From Candidatus Pacearchaeota archaeon (GTDB lineage: Archaea > Nanobdellota > Nanobdellia > Pacearchaeales > GW2011-AR1), in NCBI GenBank assembly GCA_003694055.1, contig RFLC01000036.1, positions 1 through 16,102 on the forward strand: DNA of 16,102 nt, in the 5' to 3' direction. Positions 6,819 to 13,279 of this stretch are shown in pieces. The position numbers and the translations under genes are program-made. The notes below the pieces were generated by a model, which saw nothing but the letters and a program-made list of their open reading frames with translations, did not search any database and was not told the DNA's origin. How positions within the stretch are numbered: the first letter of the stretch is position 1; every line of letters begins with the position of its first letter.

Positions 6819-7261
6819 CCCAGAAACAAATTCAAGCGTTTTATAAAAATTATTGAAGTTTGAAATGAACGTTTTAAAATGAGCATTGCACACATAAACC
6901 CCTAAATGAGTTAGACGCGACCTTCCCAAGATTTAGTGCGAATCCTGTGTAAGCAGCATGCTTGCCCCTTGCCCTATTGAGTATTAATTTCTTCAACAAC
7001 TCCAGTGTTTGCTGATAGCAAATTTTTTGTATCGCGCGACGCTTAAAGCGCACCCCTATGTAATCAATCAGCAACGCGCGCTCGTTCAGCGGCGCGCGCG
7101 TTGCATTTGTGCACTGCTCAAAACGCAACATCAAAATGCTTTATTTTCAGAGTAGCCTAGAGCAATTCATCCCAACGCTAAAGCAAGGATTTCTTGCGCG
7201 CAGATTAACTGCCGAAACAACGTCGAGTTAATTTTTTAAACGTGGAAGCTGATGGGTTTGC
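6819..7261. other. Divergent spacer of 443 bp, no clear gene
   Basis: It contains the promoter of the CARDB gene at its left end and, at its right end, the 24-bp inverted-repeat element (7178-7201) and TATA-like box of the 7262 gene. In between, an 86-codon minus-strand frame (6874-7134) has no signal peptide, motif or promoter and I do not call it. GCGCGC tracts occur near 7075-7103. Confidence 0.5.
7178..7201 (+). promoter_or_regulatory. Inverted-repeat element upstream of membrane protein pair, copy 2
   Basis: This copy contains GCAAGGATTTCTTGC followed by GCGC and matches 81-104 at 23 of 24 positions. It ends 60 bases before the ATG at 7262, and a TTTTTTAAAC box lies between (about 7230-7239), exactly as at copy 1. 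A co-regulator site is the simplest reading. Confidence 0.5.
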
Positions 7262-7822
7262 ATGCGAAAAATTGAGAGCGTTTTGGAAAGGGAAAAGAAA
7301 GCGCAGCGCAATCGTTTGATTTTAAGCATAATCATGCTGGGCATTCTCGTACTAAGCACGCTTGGCTTCGGGTTAATATTTGCAGTGAACTACGGCGGAG
7401 GGTTTAACACAGGCAACAACCAACAGGCAAACTCGCACGGAGGAATGCTCAACTCAAACGGTGTGCTAAACCTTGGCTCGCAGCAATACACTCTTGCTTA
7501 CCCAAAAACGCAAGTTGGGGATGTTCAAGTTAGTTTGACAAAAACCATCTCCCAGTTATCCGGCCAGACGCTCTACATTGCCGCGGACAATCCTGCAGTC
7601 GTGAACGAACTAGCGCAGACTCTTGGAAGGTTCGCAGCGCGAGCGCAAGAAGCGTGCTACCAAAAGTGCGATAAAGACCTGCCGGAAAAAACCTGCGACG
7701 ACAACTTGATTGTGTGGAGAGATTCAGAGGAGAACAAAGTTTGGGAAGAGGGAAACTGCATATTTATCGAGGGAGACATGCGCGCAGTTGATGCTCTTAT
7801 ATACAAAATGCTAGGTCAATGA
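7262..7822 (+). CDS. Single-span membrane protein of unknown function, first of a pair
   Basis: The 186-residue product has a basic N-terminus (MRKIESVLEREKKAQRNR), one membrane helix (about 19-42), a Gly/Asn-rich linker (44-70) and a C-terminal globular part of about 110 residues with four cysteines (132, 136, 145, 166) that may form disulfides outside the cell. I recognise no family. The start is supported by a TATA-like box about 23-32 bases upstream. Its stop codon overlaps the next gene's start (ATGA), so the two proteins are probably made in fixed proportion and may form a complex. The upstream inverted repeat is shared with the gene at 168. Confidence 0.78.
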   Translation: MRKIESVLEREKKAQRNRLILSIIMLGILVLSTLGFGLIFAVNYGGGFNTGNNQQANSHGGMLNSNGVLNLGSQQYTLAYPKTQVGDVQVSLTKTISQLSGQTLYIAADNPAVVNELAQTLGRFAARAQEACYQKCDKDLPEKTCDDNLIVWRDSEENKVWEEGNCIFIEGDMRAVDALIYKMLGQ

Positions 7823-8631
7823 TGGCACGAAAAAGCGAGAGAGAGGAGAAGAAAGAAAAAGCAAAGCAAGGAAAGCAGCGCAAGCCGCGCACTTCAAAAA
7901 AAGAACGCATGAACAAACAAGCTCTTTGGTTCATAGCATACTTGCTAAGCTTTCTTATCGTGTTCCTTCTTGCCTATTGGTATTTCACCCAGCCAGAGAA
8001 GTTCGAGTACCGCGGATTCAAGTTTGTCGAGGTAAAAGGACAGCGCGTTCACTTCTACAAAACCTTTGTGCCGCTGCTCAGATCCGACGGAAGCATAAAC
8101 TATTTTGCAGTTTACTTCCGCATTGATCCGCGAGAGAACGACGTGCCATTTGACAAACTAGGCGAGATTTCTTTCCCGCGAGGAAAGTTTGTTTACATAA
8201 CAATAAACGGCACAGGACTTGAAGACTGCCCGTTGAGCCAGGTCTCAATAGCCTCGCTTTCTTTCCTTCTCAAGAACGCAGGGTTAAGAGTTCATGGCGG
8301 ATTGGCGAATGAAGAGCAAGCCAACGCAACAGGGATACGTTATGTGACTTGCGAGAACCGCCCAAGAAATGTAGTGCTTGTCCTGCAAGAAGCAAATGAA
8401 ACAAGGATTGTGCAAACCTCGCAAAATTGCTATGTCGTGAATGTCAACCGCTGCGAGATTGCAAATGCGTTGGAAAAGTTTGAGATTGAGGCAATGGTTG
8501 ACGCGCGAAACATTGCGGCGCGCGAGCGTGGTGAGCTTAACAAGCCATCGCAAAACGAACGAGCGAGTGAGAATGTGAGCCAAACTAACGCAACCTCAAA
8601 CAACAGCGCGAACACAACATTCTCAAACTAA
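7819..8631 (+). CDS. Single-span membrane protein of unknown function, second of a pair
   Basis: The 270-residue product has a strongly basic cytoplasmic head (residues 1-33, mostly Lys/Arg/Glu), a membrane helix (about 36-56), then an exposed domain rich in beta-type sequence (FEYRGFKFVEVKGQRVHFY; NYFAVYFRIDP) with four cysteines (137, 178, 204, 212). The tail (about 240-270) is a Ser/Thr/Asn-rich stretch with several N-X-S/T sequons, suggesting a glycosylated flexible end at the cell surface. No known family is recognised. It overlaps the preceding gene by ATGA; two adjacent ATGs are possible starts, differing by one residue. Matching topology and cysteine number with its partner suggest a heteromeric membrane complex. 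Confidence 0.8.
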   Translation: MMARKSEREEKKEKAKQGKQRKPRTSKKERMNKQALWFIAYLLSFLIVFLLAYWYFTQPEKFEYRGFKFVEVKGQRVHFYKTFVPLLRSDGSINYFAVYFRIDPRENDVPFDKLGEISFPRGKFVYITINGTGLEDCPLSQVSIASLSFLLKNAGLRVHGGLANEEQANATGIRYVTCENRPRNVVLVLQEANETRIVQTSQNCYVVNVNRCEIANALEKFEIEAMVDARNIAARERGELNKPSQNERASENVSQTNATSNNSANTTFSN

Positions 8632-8685
8632 CGCGCACCCAACGGAAAGCGAAACGCAAGCGAGTTCAACCGACGAGAAAACCCA

Positions 8686-8758
8686 CGTCCCGGGGAGGAC
8701 TCGAACCTCCGACCCCATGGTTAACAGCCATGTGCTCTGCCAGCTGAGCTACCGGGAC
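8686..8758 (-). tRNA. tRNA-Asn (GUU)
   Basis: On the minus strand a complete cloverleaf can be drawn: acceptor GTCCCGG/CCGGGAC, D-stem GCTC/GAGC, anticodon stem CATGG/CCATG with loop CTGTTAA (anticodon GTT), five-base variable loop, T-stem GGAGG/CCTCC with loop TTCGAGT, discriminator G. It is 73 nt, has no intron and no encoded CCA (the next bases are TGG), so CCA is added afterwards. A TTTAAATAA box about 20-30 bases upstream (8778-8788) is the likely promoter. Confidence 0.97.
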
Positions 8759-9131
8759 ACACGACAAAATTTCGCTAGTTATTTAAAAGTTGTGCTGCGC
8801 AAATGCCAAAAAGCGTTTAATCTTGCTAACAAGTCCTGCTAGATATTTCGCGCGCTGGCGTGCTTTATTTGAGGCGCGGCGCGCTCAGCTCGCCGCGGCG
8901 CATCGTTCGCGAGAAGTGCTGGCAACTCGCGCGCGAATTTTGTCTGTGCTCGATGACGCAATGGTTAACCCACGCAAATCTCGCACTTCGTTTGGCGCGC
9001 GAGCGTCAAACCGCGTTTCCTGTTGGCGCTAAGAAAAAACGCGCTCAAAACGCGCGCATGGATAGGCAAACCATAAATTTATAAATGGTTGTTTTTAGAG
9101 TGGATTAACTAAACCAATGATAGGAGGTTGA
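8759..9131. other. Divergent spacer between tRNA-Asn and the ribosomal operon
   Basis: The 373 bases hold the tRNA promoter at the left and the rpl7ae promoter at the right. The middle (about 8840-9060) is GC-rich with repeated GCGCGC tracts and internal complementarity (for example GCGCGGCGCGC and CGCCGCGGCGC); no ORF has credible protein composition. A structured RNA gene is possible but not demonstrated. Confidence 0.5.
9077..9131 (+). promoter_or_regulatory. Promoter, leader and Shine-Dalgarno of the L7Ae-S28e-L24e operon
   Basis: A TATA-like AATTTATAAATG (9077-9088) is followed by a leader of perhaps 25 bases and a strong TAGGAGGT (9121-9128) three bases before the ATG at 9132. This contrasts with the leaderless look of many other genes here. 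The segment ATGATAGGAGGTTGA, flanked by CCA and TGG, resembles box C and box D halves of a kink-turn around the ribosome binding site, which could let L7Ae bind its own mRNA. Confidence 0.6.
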
Positions 9132-9434
9132 ATGGACTTCTACGAACTCGTCGAAAAGGCGCGAAAGACAGGAAAGATAGAGAAAGGAATCAACGAAGTG
9201 ACAAAGGCAATCGAGAGCGGCGCGGCTAAGCTCGTGGTTTACGCGAGCGACGTTGATCCGAAGGAAATTGTTGCGCACTTGGAACCGCTCTGCAAAGAGA
9301 AGGGGATTCCATGCAAGCAAGTTGACTCAAAAGAGCGGCTTGGTGTGGCTGCAGGAATACCTGTCAGGGCGTCAGCAGTGGCTATCGTCGAGCCCGGCGA
9401 AGCTGCGAAAGAAATTGACTCAATAAAAGCGTAA
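9132..9434 (+). CDS. rpl7ae: Ribosomal protein L7Ae (eL8 type)
   Basis: The 100-residue protein is the archaeal kink-turn-binding L7Ae, a large-subunit ribosomal protein also found in box C/D and H/ACA RNPs and RNase P. Diagnostic stretches are [27 protein letters not shown] (12-38), [21 protein letters not shown] (40-60) and [16 protein letters not shown] (70-85). It is shorter than the usual 115-125 residues, mainly because of a short N-terminus and C-terminus; the RNA-binding core appears whole. The start has a strong Shine-Dalgarno. It leads an operon with S28e (one base after the stop) and L24e, the conserved archaeal gene order. Confidence 0.97.
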   Translation: MDFYELVEKARKTGKIEKGINEVTKAIESGAAKLVVYASDVDPKEIVAHLEPLCKEKGIPCKQVDSKERLGVAAGIPVRASAVAIVEPGEAAKEIDSIKA

Positions 9435-9435
9435 A

Positions 9436-9720
9436 ATGTCAAAGAAGCAGCAGAGAGTTAGAGACAAAACATCAGAAGGCGGTCTAGCTGTGCGAACAGG
9501 CGAGCAAACTACTCACGCAGTTGTGGAAGAGCTCCTCGGCAGAACAGGCGCGCGCGGCGAACTCACGCAAGTAAAGGTCAGACTTCTCGAGGGCAAAGAC
9601 AAAGGAAAGGTCATGAGAAGGAACGTCAAAGGTCCTGTGCAACTCGGGGACATGCTAACCTTGCGAGAAACTGAGATTGAAGCTCGAAAGATTTCAACAG
9701 GAAGGAGGCGCATCTTATGA
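9436..9720 (+). CDS. rps28e: Ribosomal protein S28e (eS28) with N-terminal extension
   Basis: This is a small-subunit ribosomal protein near the mRNA exit channel. The core is clear: [52 protein letters not shown] matches the archaeal family from residue about 33 to 84. At 94 residues it is longer than the usual 65-75; about 25 extra basic/polar residues precede the core ([16 protein letters not shown]...) and about seven follow it. No in-frame ATG exists closer to the core, and the start lies one base after the L7Ae stop, so the extension is probably real. Its stop overlaps the L24e start. Confidence 0.95.
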   Translation: MSKKQQRVRDKTSEGGLAVRTGEQTTHAVVEELLGRTGARGELTQVKVRLLEGKDKGKVMRRNVKGPVQLGDMLTLRETEIEARKISTGRRRIL

Positions 9721-9995
9721 CAAAGTGCAGTTTCTGCGGAAAAGAAGAGAGGCCGTTCCGCGGCGTGCATTTGATAAAAAACACAGGGGCAGTGGTCTAC
9801 TTCTGCTCCAGCAAGTGCAGAAGAAACGCTTTGAAATTAAAGAGGGACAAGAAAAAAGTGCGATGGACTGAAGCGTTCCACGAGAGAAGAGAGAAGTCGC
9901 GCGCGAGAGCACGGGCGGCGCGCGAAGCAAGCACTCAAGCTAACGAAGCAAAAAAAGAAACTAAAAAATCAAAATCCAAGAGTTCTAAAAAATAA
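9717..9995 (+). CDS. rpl24e: Ribosomal protein L24e (eL24)
   Basis: The protein is 92 residues with the zinc ribbon formed by Cys4, Cys7, Cys30 and Cys34 ([11 protein letters not shown]...YFCSSKC) followed by [20 protein letters not shown], the signature of archaeal L24e. The tail beyond residue about 55 is a Lys/Ala/Ser-rich extension absent from the shortest family members (about 55-65 residues). The start overlaps the S28e stop (ATGA). In many archaea ndk and infB follow; here the next 700 bases hold a dead insertion element instead. Confidence 0.95.
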   Translation: MTKCSFCGKEERPFRGVHLIKNTGAVVYFCSSKCRRNALKLKRDKKKVRWTEAFHERREKSRARARAAREASTQANEAKKETKKSKSKSSKK

Positions 9996-9998
9996 CTT

Positions 9999-10013
9999 CG
10001 CTTTGTGAAAGCG
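9999..10013 (+). terminator. Small hairpin after L24e
   Basis: CGCTTT-GTG-AAAGCG forms a perfect 6-bp stem three bases after the L24e stop, with TTTTT about 18 bases further on (10031-10035). It may aid 3'-end formation of the ribosomal operon; the hairpin-to-T distance is not that of a classical terminator. Confidence 0.3.
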
Positions 10014-10123
10014 CCATGGTAGCGAGGCGATTTTTCAATCACTAAATCCTGATTAGAACCGTCGAGCGCAAGCCAACACAAAACTTATAAAAAGCAACGT
10101 CTTAAACTAGGATGAATAAACCT

Positions 10124-10143
10124 CTCCGCAGCTTGCTGCGGAG
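10124..10143. repeat. IS end hairpin at the transposase 3' side
   Basis: CTCCGCAGC-TT-GCTGCGGAG forms a perfect stem of 9 bp, four bases beyond the transposase stop. It matches the other end hairpin except for paired (compensatory) changes at two stem positions and the inverted loop. Confidence 0.75.
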
Positions 10144-10146
10144 CAT

Positions 10147-10516
10147 CTAAGTAAAATCTATTAACCTCAATTGCTCTCCTTTTCTTCCTTGTTTTTTAAT
10201 ATAACTTCTTATTATCTCTGCATTTTTTCTCAAATCAGGATGCTTCTCAAACAATTTGATAGCAGTTATACTTTTAACAATCTGGAATATTTTGATAGGG
10301 AATAACTTGGCGCAGAGCGTTCATTAGGTGCACATGGTCTTCATCAAACCCATACTCTCAAATTCAACATGATATCTCTCTAATGCCTTCACAAGTTCGC
10401 TTAATTGACTCCATATATTTATCCTCTAAAACAAATCTTTTCTATACAATGCAAAAAACAAAGTGATATTTTATCTTGAAGACTTTACGTGCTGACTTAC
10501 AAAGCTTGTCTTCCAT
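10147..10516 (-). pseudogene. tnpA: Broken IS200/IS605 TnpA (Y1 HUH transposase)
   Basis: Reading the minus strand and allowing frame changes, TnpA pieces appear in order: MEDKLCKSARKVFKIKYHFVFCIV then a stop where the family has Tyr; LEDKYMESIKRTCEGI; RYHVEFESMGF; DEDHVHLM, containing the HUH motif; SITAIKLFEKHPDLRKN; then AEIIRSYIKKQG...QLRLIDFT and a stop. At least three frameshifts and one in-frame stop are needed. The segment normally between the 'PDLRK' helix and the C-terminal tyrosine helix (the LWGGxxWSxGYF region) is missing, so an internal deletion is likely. The gene would be inactive. The order and motifs leave little doubt about the family. Confidence 0.85.
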
Positions 10517-10561
10517 AGAGCTAAAGAATTTTAGCTGTTTAATAGTTTTCTAAGGTTTTAT

Positions 10562-10581
10562 CCCCACAGCAAGCTGTGGGG
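10562..10581. repeat. IS end hairpin at the transposase 5' side
   Basis: CCCCACAGC-AA-GCTGTGGGG forms a perfect 9-bp stem about 45 bases upstream of the relic transposase start. Compared with the opposite end, two stem base pairs differ in a compensatory way (C-G for T-A and A-T for G-C), consistent with selection for the hairpin structure while the element was active. Confidence 0.75.
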
Positions 10582-10736
10582 TATTCGGATAAAATAAATC
10601 CAACATCGTGCCGCACTTCAACGCAATGCACATTTCCCGCAACCCCTGCAAAGCACAACCTTTCCAACCACTCATCAAATGCAATTAATCATTTCAATCA
10701 CAACAATCTATAAAAACGCGCTTGCGAATTTTGTTT

Positions 10737-11840
10737 ATGCGAAAGTCAAAACTTGAACGAATTGTTCGCAATGCGCTGAACACTCGAAGATATTCTATCC
10801 CTCTCGTCGCTGCAACTATTGCTGCCATGGGTTGCATTCCTGAAGAGAGCGCTGATGTTTCATCCGAAGGCAGGTATGTGGCTTTTACTGCCAATTACGA
10901 CGGAGAGTTTGACTGCGGCGAAGATGCGAAGCGTGTCGTGTGGTATGACTTAGAAACTGACCGCTTGAAAGTATTTGACGAAAACAGCCGCGTATGGTGG
11001 CTTGCTGTATCGCCGAGAGGCGTGCTGTACAATGTTGAAGATGAGCCTCTAGAAATAAAAGGTGAGCTCGATGGAAAAAGGATAGAGATACCGCGAGCAG
11101 GATATGCTGACATCGGCAATAGAGTATTGGTTTACACGCGTGTCCTCAACGACAACGACGGAGTGCTAGAAATTGTAAGAAACGGAAGAACGCTCCACAC
11201 TGACATTCACGGAACATTCGCAAAACTCTCTCCAAATGGAAAACGCATCGCTTACCTAACCTTCCCAAGAGATGATAAAAAAGTGCGATTGGAAGTGCTC
11301 GGAATTGACGGGAAAAACAGAAAGACAATCGCCAGCTTGAACGAGCTACACGAAGTAGCAAACATCCGATGGGCTGATGACGACCATCTGATTTTCGGAA
11401 TGACCACGCAGTACACCGGCGACGACGTGGAATTGTTTTGCGCAGATTGCACAAATGGAAAAATAGAGCAGTTAACAAATGACGACCTAGAAAATTTCTT
11501 TGGAGATAAGGTTGAAGGAGAGTACTACTTTATCGGTTATGAGAAAGGACAAGAAACCCGGTCGCAGAACAGAGAAATCTACGCAATGCGCAACTCAAAC
11601 GGAATTTGGGCAGTGAGAAAGCTTGGGCTAGAAGCAAGTTTCTTCAAGTTTTTTGGAGAGGACAAAAGAGGCATTGTTTGGGCTAACGACAACGGCGTGT
11701 TTGTGGGAGAGCTTGACGATTTAGAGAACAGGGTTAACTTGATAGACATCCTAAAAGCAAGGTTAGCTAGCCAACCAACGACACAGCCAGCTAGCCAACC
11801 AACGAGCCAGCCAGCTAACGAGAGCGAAACCTCAAGGTAA
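10737..11840 (+). CDS. Secreted beta-propeller-like (TolB/WD40-type) protein
   Basis: The 367-residue product has a basic head, a hydrophobic segment (about 20-32) and AAMGC with Cys33, a loose lipobox-like site, so it may be a lipoprotein or a cleaved secreted protein. The rest reads as repeated propeller blades of the TolB/PD40 type: DVSSEGRYVAFTANYDG, SRVWWLAVSPRGVLYNV, AKLSPNGKRIAYLTFP, ANIRWADDDHLIFGMT, EIYAMRNSNGIWAVRKL. The C-terminus (about 343-367) is a Pro/Thr/Ser/Gln linker made by a tandem 24-bp repeat. A TTG five codons upstream is in frame, but the CTATAAAAAC box about 20-29 bases before the ATG favours this leaderless start. It may bind surface polymers or proteins; the role is inferred. 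No GCGCGC occurs in the gene, unlike many neighbours. Confidence 0.8.
   Translation: MRKSKLERIVRNALNTRRYSIPLVAATIAAMGCIPEESADVSSEGRYVAFTANYDGEFDCGEDAKRVVWYDLETDRLKVFDENSRVWWLAVSPRGVLYNVEDEPLEIKGELDGKRIEIPRAGYADIGNRVLVYTRVLNDNDGVLEIVRNGRTLHTDIHGTFAKLSPNGKRIAYLTFPRDDKKVRLEVLGIDGKNRKTIASLNELHEVANIRWADDDHLIFGMTTQYTGDDVELFCADCTNGKIEQLTNDDLENFFGDKVEGEYYFIGYEKGQETRSQNREIYAMRNSNGIWAVRKLGLEASFFKFFGEDKRGIVWANDNGVFVGELDDLENRVNLIDILKARLASQPTTQPASQPTSQPANESETSR
11765..11812 (+). repeat. Tandem 24-bp repeat encoding a Pro/Ser/Gln/Thr tail
   Basis: Two adjacent 24-bp units beginning AGCTAGCCAACCAACGA differ at two positions and encode ASQPTTQP/ASQPTSQP. A third partial unit (AGCTAAC) follows. It expands the flexible tail of the beta-propeller protein and may vary in copy number by slippage. 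Confidence 0.85.
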
Positions 11841-12357
11841 GACCTATTTTCTAGCGCAACAATGTCCATTTTGCTCGCGCGGCAAGTTTTTCTCCCACAG
11901 CTTCGGCAGTTTGCTCGCGCGGTGCGTGAACTGAGAGGCGCGTGAGCTCCGAGGCGCGCGCGGCTTTTATTTTTTCACCAACTCCAAGCCGCAGCGTGTT
12001 GCAGCAGTCCATGGGGCAACTGAAAATTCTGTCGGCGCGCGCAGATTGCCGCTCCTCAAATAAAGCGCGCGAACGTGCTAACTGGATTTAAAAACTCAAG
12101 ATGTATATACAAATGTATATACGAAAACACTTCCATTTAAACGCGCGCGAAACGCCAGAGCGCGCGCGAACCAAAGACAACTTCGCGCGCCTGCCAACAC
12201 TCTCTGCTCAATTAAAAGCGCGTCATTCCAAATTCCAACTTCTTGCCCTCCGGGTGAAATCTGCGCGCGCTCATGCACAAACAACGGCAATGCAGAAACT
12301 CTCCACAAGCTCAAGCGCACTCGTTGAGCAGCGCAACTTGGCCGAGCTTCTAAACCA
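11841..12357. other. Gene-free convergent spacer carrying a GTATATAC dyad
   Basis: There are 517 bases between the convergent beta-propeller and prepilin peptidase genes. About seven GCGCGC tracts, a TATA-like GATTTAAAAAC (12086-12096) and a perfect dyad are seen. Frames on either strand look like noise. The TATA-like box just before the dyad hints at a transcript starting near it on the plus strand. Confidence 0.6.
12103..12122. repeat. GTATATAC-N4-GTATATAC dyad, site 3
   Basis: Two GTATATAC octamers are separated by AAAT. The outer spacer bases pair A-T here where sites 2 and 4 have G-C, so the 9-bp arms are kept by a covarying change. It lies near the centre of a convergent spacer, 262 bases from one gene and 235 from the other. 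Confidence 0.85.
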
Positions 12358-13230
12358 TTAACTAAAAATTGCCAGCGCATTAATCAAAAACCCTTGCCCG
12401 AAGAAATAAGCGTAAGCAAGCAAAAGTACAGCAACAAAAAACACCGGCGCAAATGGGACTCCGTTGATAACCCTCACTTTTTTCCCGCGTTTCACAAGAA
12501 GCTTAATTTCATCCTTGTTTAAGCCGTGCACAGAACGCCCAATAACTCTTCTCCCGATGCGGACTTCTTCGGCAAGCCAGTCCCCTTCAACAAGTTTACG
12601 AGGATGCAAACTCAAAACCATTGTCCTCTCCAAAGCCTTTGCATAAAGATAAAGCCAAGGAGAGAAAAGCAAGAGGGAAATGGCAAGGCTCAAAGCTCTT
12701 TGTTGAACAGACCAGCCCAAGAAGCTTGCTACAAAAAAGAACAGCAGAGCAAGCAGGCCGAAAATCCCAAGAGGAGTTGCATAAGGCCTCTTGCCCCACT
12801 CATCGCGCAAATTTTTCATAAAGCGTTTGCGCGAGTTCAAAGCAATAAAGGTAGAAAAAAACAGAGTGTAAAGGAACCCTATAAAGAGAAGCGTTACAAC
12901 AAACCCTGCTCCGTAAGTTAGCAATTCACCAACATTTTCTCCAGGCAGCATCGCGCCAAGAGCAATCAAGAGTTTCGCGTCGCCGCCGCCAAAAGTGCGG
13001 GTGTAATAAAGCGCGTTAGCGACAATTGTTGTGAAAATCACTCCTCCCACGCCGAGAAAAAAGAACTGCGCTTGAGAGTTTTGAACAGCATAAAACGCGC
13101 GATAAGCCAATAAAAAACCGAGCAAGGAAAAGTTAAGCCAGTTCTCAATTTCTTTGCGTTTGATGTCCTGCCACGCCGCTGCAAAGGTCGCAACAAGCGC
13201 CAGGGAAAAAATAAAATAATACTCCTCCAT
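12358..13230 (-). CDS. GxGD-type prepilin peptidase (A24 family)
   Basis: The 290-residue polytopic membrane protease cleaves the short signals of archaeal type IV pilin-like or archaellin precursors at the cytoplasmic face. The two catalytic aspartates are Asp22 in AAWQDIKRKEIENWL, and Asp84 in FGGGDAKLLIALGAMLP, the GxGD motif. Hydrophobic segments lie at about 5-20, 33-49, 57-76, 102-130, 152-172, 178-196 and 264-282; a soluble charged segment (about 200-260) precedes the last helix, longer than in minimal FlaK-type enzymes. I cannot tell archaellin-specific (FlaK) from general (EppA) specificity. No pilus motor or archaellin genes are near, but prepilin-like genes at 3224-4318 are plausible substrates. 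Divergent from the AI-2E gene with a 49-bp shared promoter. Confidence 0.92.
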   Translation of the reverse strand: MEEYYFIFSLALVATFAAAWQDIKRKEIENWLNFSLLGFLLAYRAFYAVQNSQAQFFFLGVGGVIFTTIVANALYYTRTFGGGDAKLLIALGAMLPGENVGELLTYGAGFVVTLLFIGFLYTLFFSTFIALNSRKRFMKNLRDEWGKRPYATPLGIFGLLALLFFFVASFLGWSVQQRALSLAISLLLFSPWLYLYAKALERTMVLSLHPRKLVEGDWLAEEVRIGRRVIGRSVHGLNKDEIKLLVKRGKKVRVINGVPFAPVFFVAVLLLAYAYFFGQGFLINALAIFS

Positions 13231-13279
13231 TCTCGAGTTAACCCGAAAAGTTTTTTATATCTTTCTCACATTAAAACCT
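13231..13279. promoter_or_regulatory. 49-bp divergent promoter
   Basis: A single A/T block TTTTTTATAT (13249-13258) lies about 22-31 bases before the plus-strand ATG (13280) and about 19-28 bases before the minus-strand ATG (13230). No ribosome binding site is obvious on either side, so both genes look leaderless and may share this box. Confidence 0.55.

Larger units (their letters stand above)
10124..10581 (-). mobile_element. Decayed IS200/IS605-type element
   Basis: The relic transposase is bracketed by two perfect 9-bp-stem hairpins with 2-base loops, as expected of IS200/IS605 ends. The region is visibly more A/T-rich than its surroundings and has no GCGCGC. Exact ends cannot be set because this family makes no target duplication or terminal inverted repeats; I give hairpin-to-hairpin coordinates. 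Confidence 0.8.
9996..10736. other. Spacer between ribosomal operon and beta-propeller gene
   Basis: Of its 741 bases about 460 are the IS200/IS605 relic. The left flank (10014-10123) and right flank (10582-10736) hold no credible ORF; the right flank ends with the CTATAAAAAC promoter box (10708-10717) of the next gene. Confidence 0.6.

Noticed and set aside
6874..7134. 86-codon minus-strand open frame between the CARDB and 7262 genes
   Set aside because: No motif, signal or upstream promoter; composition unlike the surrounding real genes. A remnant of an old gene cannot be excluded but is not supported.
8790..9084. Open frames of 74-80 codons upstream of rpl7ae
   Set aside because: Arg/Ala/Ser-rich translations produced by GCGCGC tracts; they overlap each other and end at the rpl7ae promoter.
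12101..12361. 86-codon plus-strand frame starting inside dyad site 3
   Set aside because: Its start is within the dyad and the translation is low-complexity Ala/Arg/Ser with no homology or ribosome binding site.
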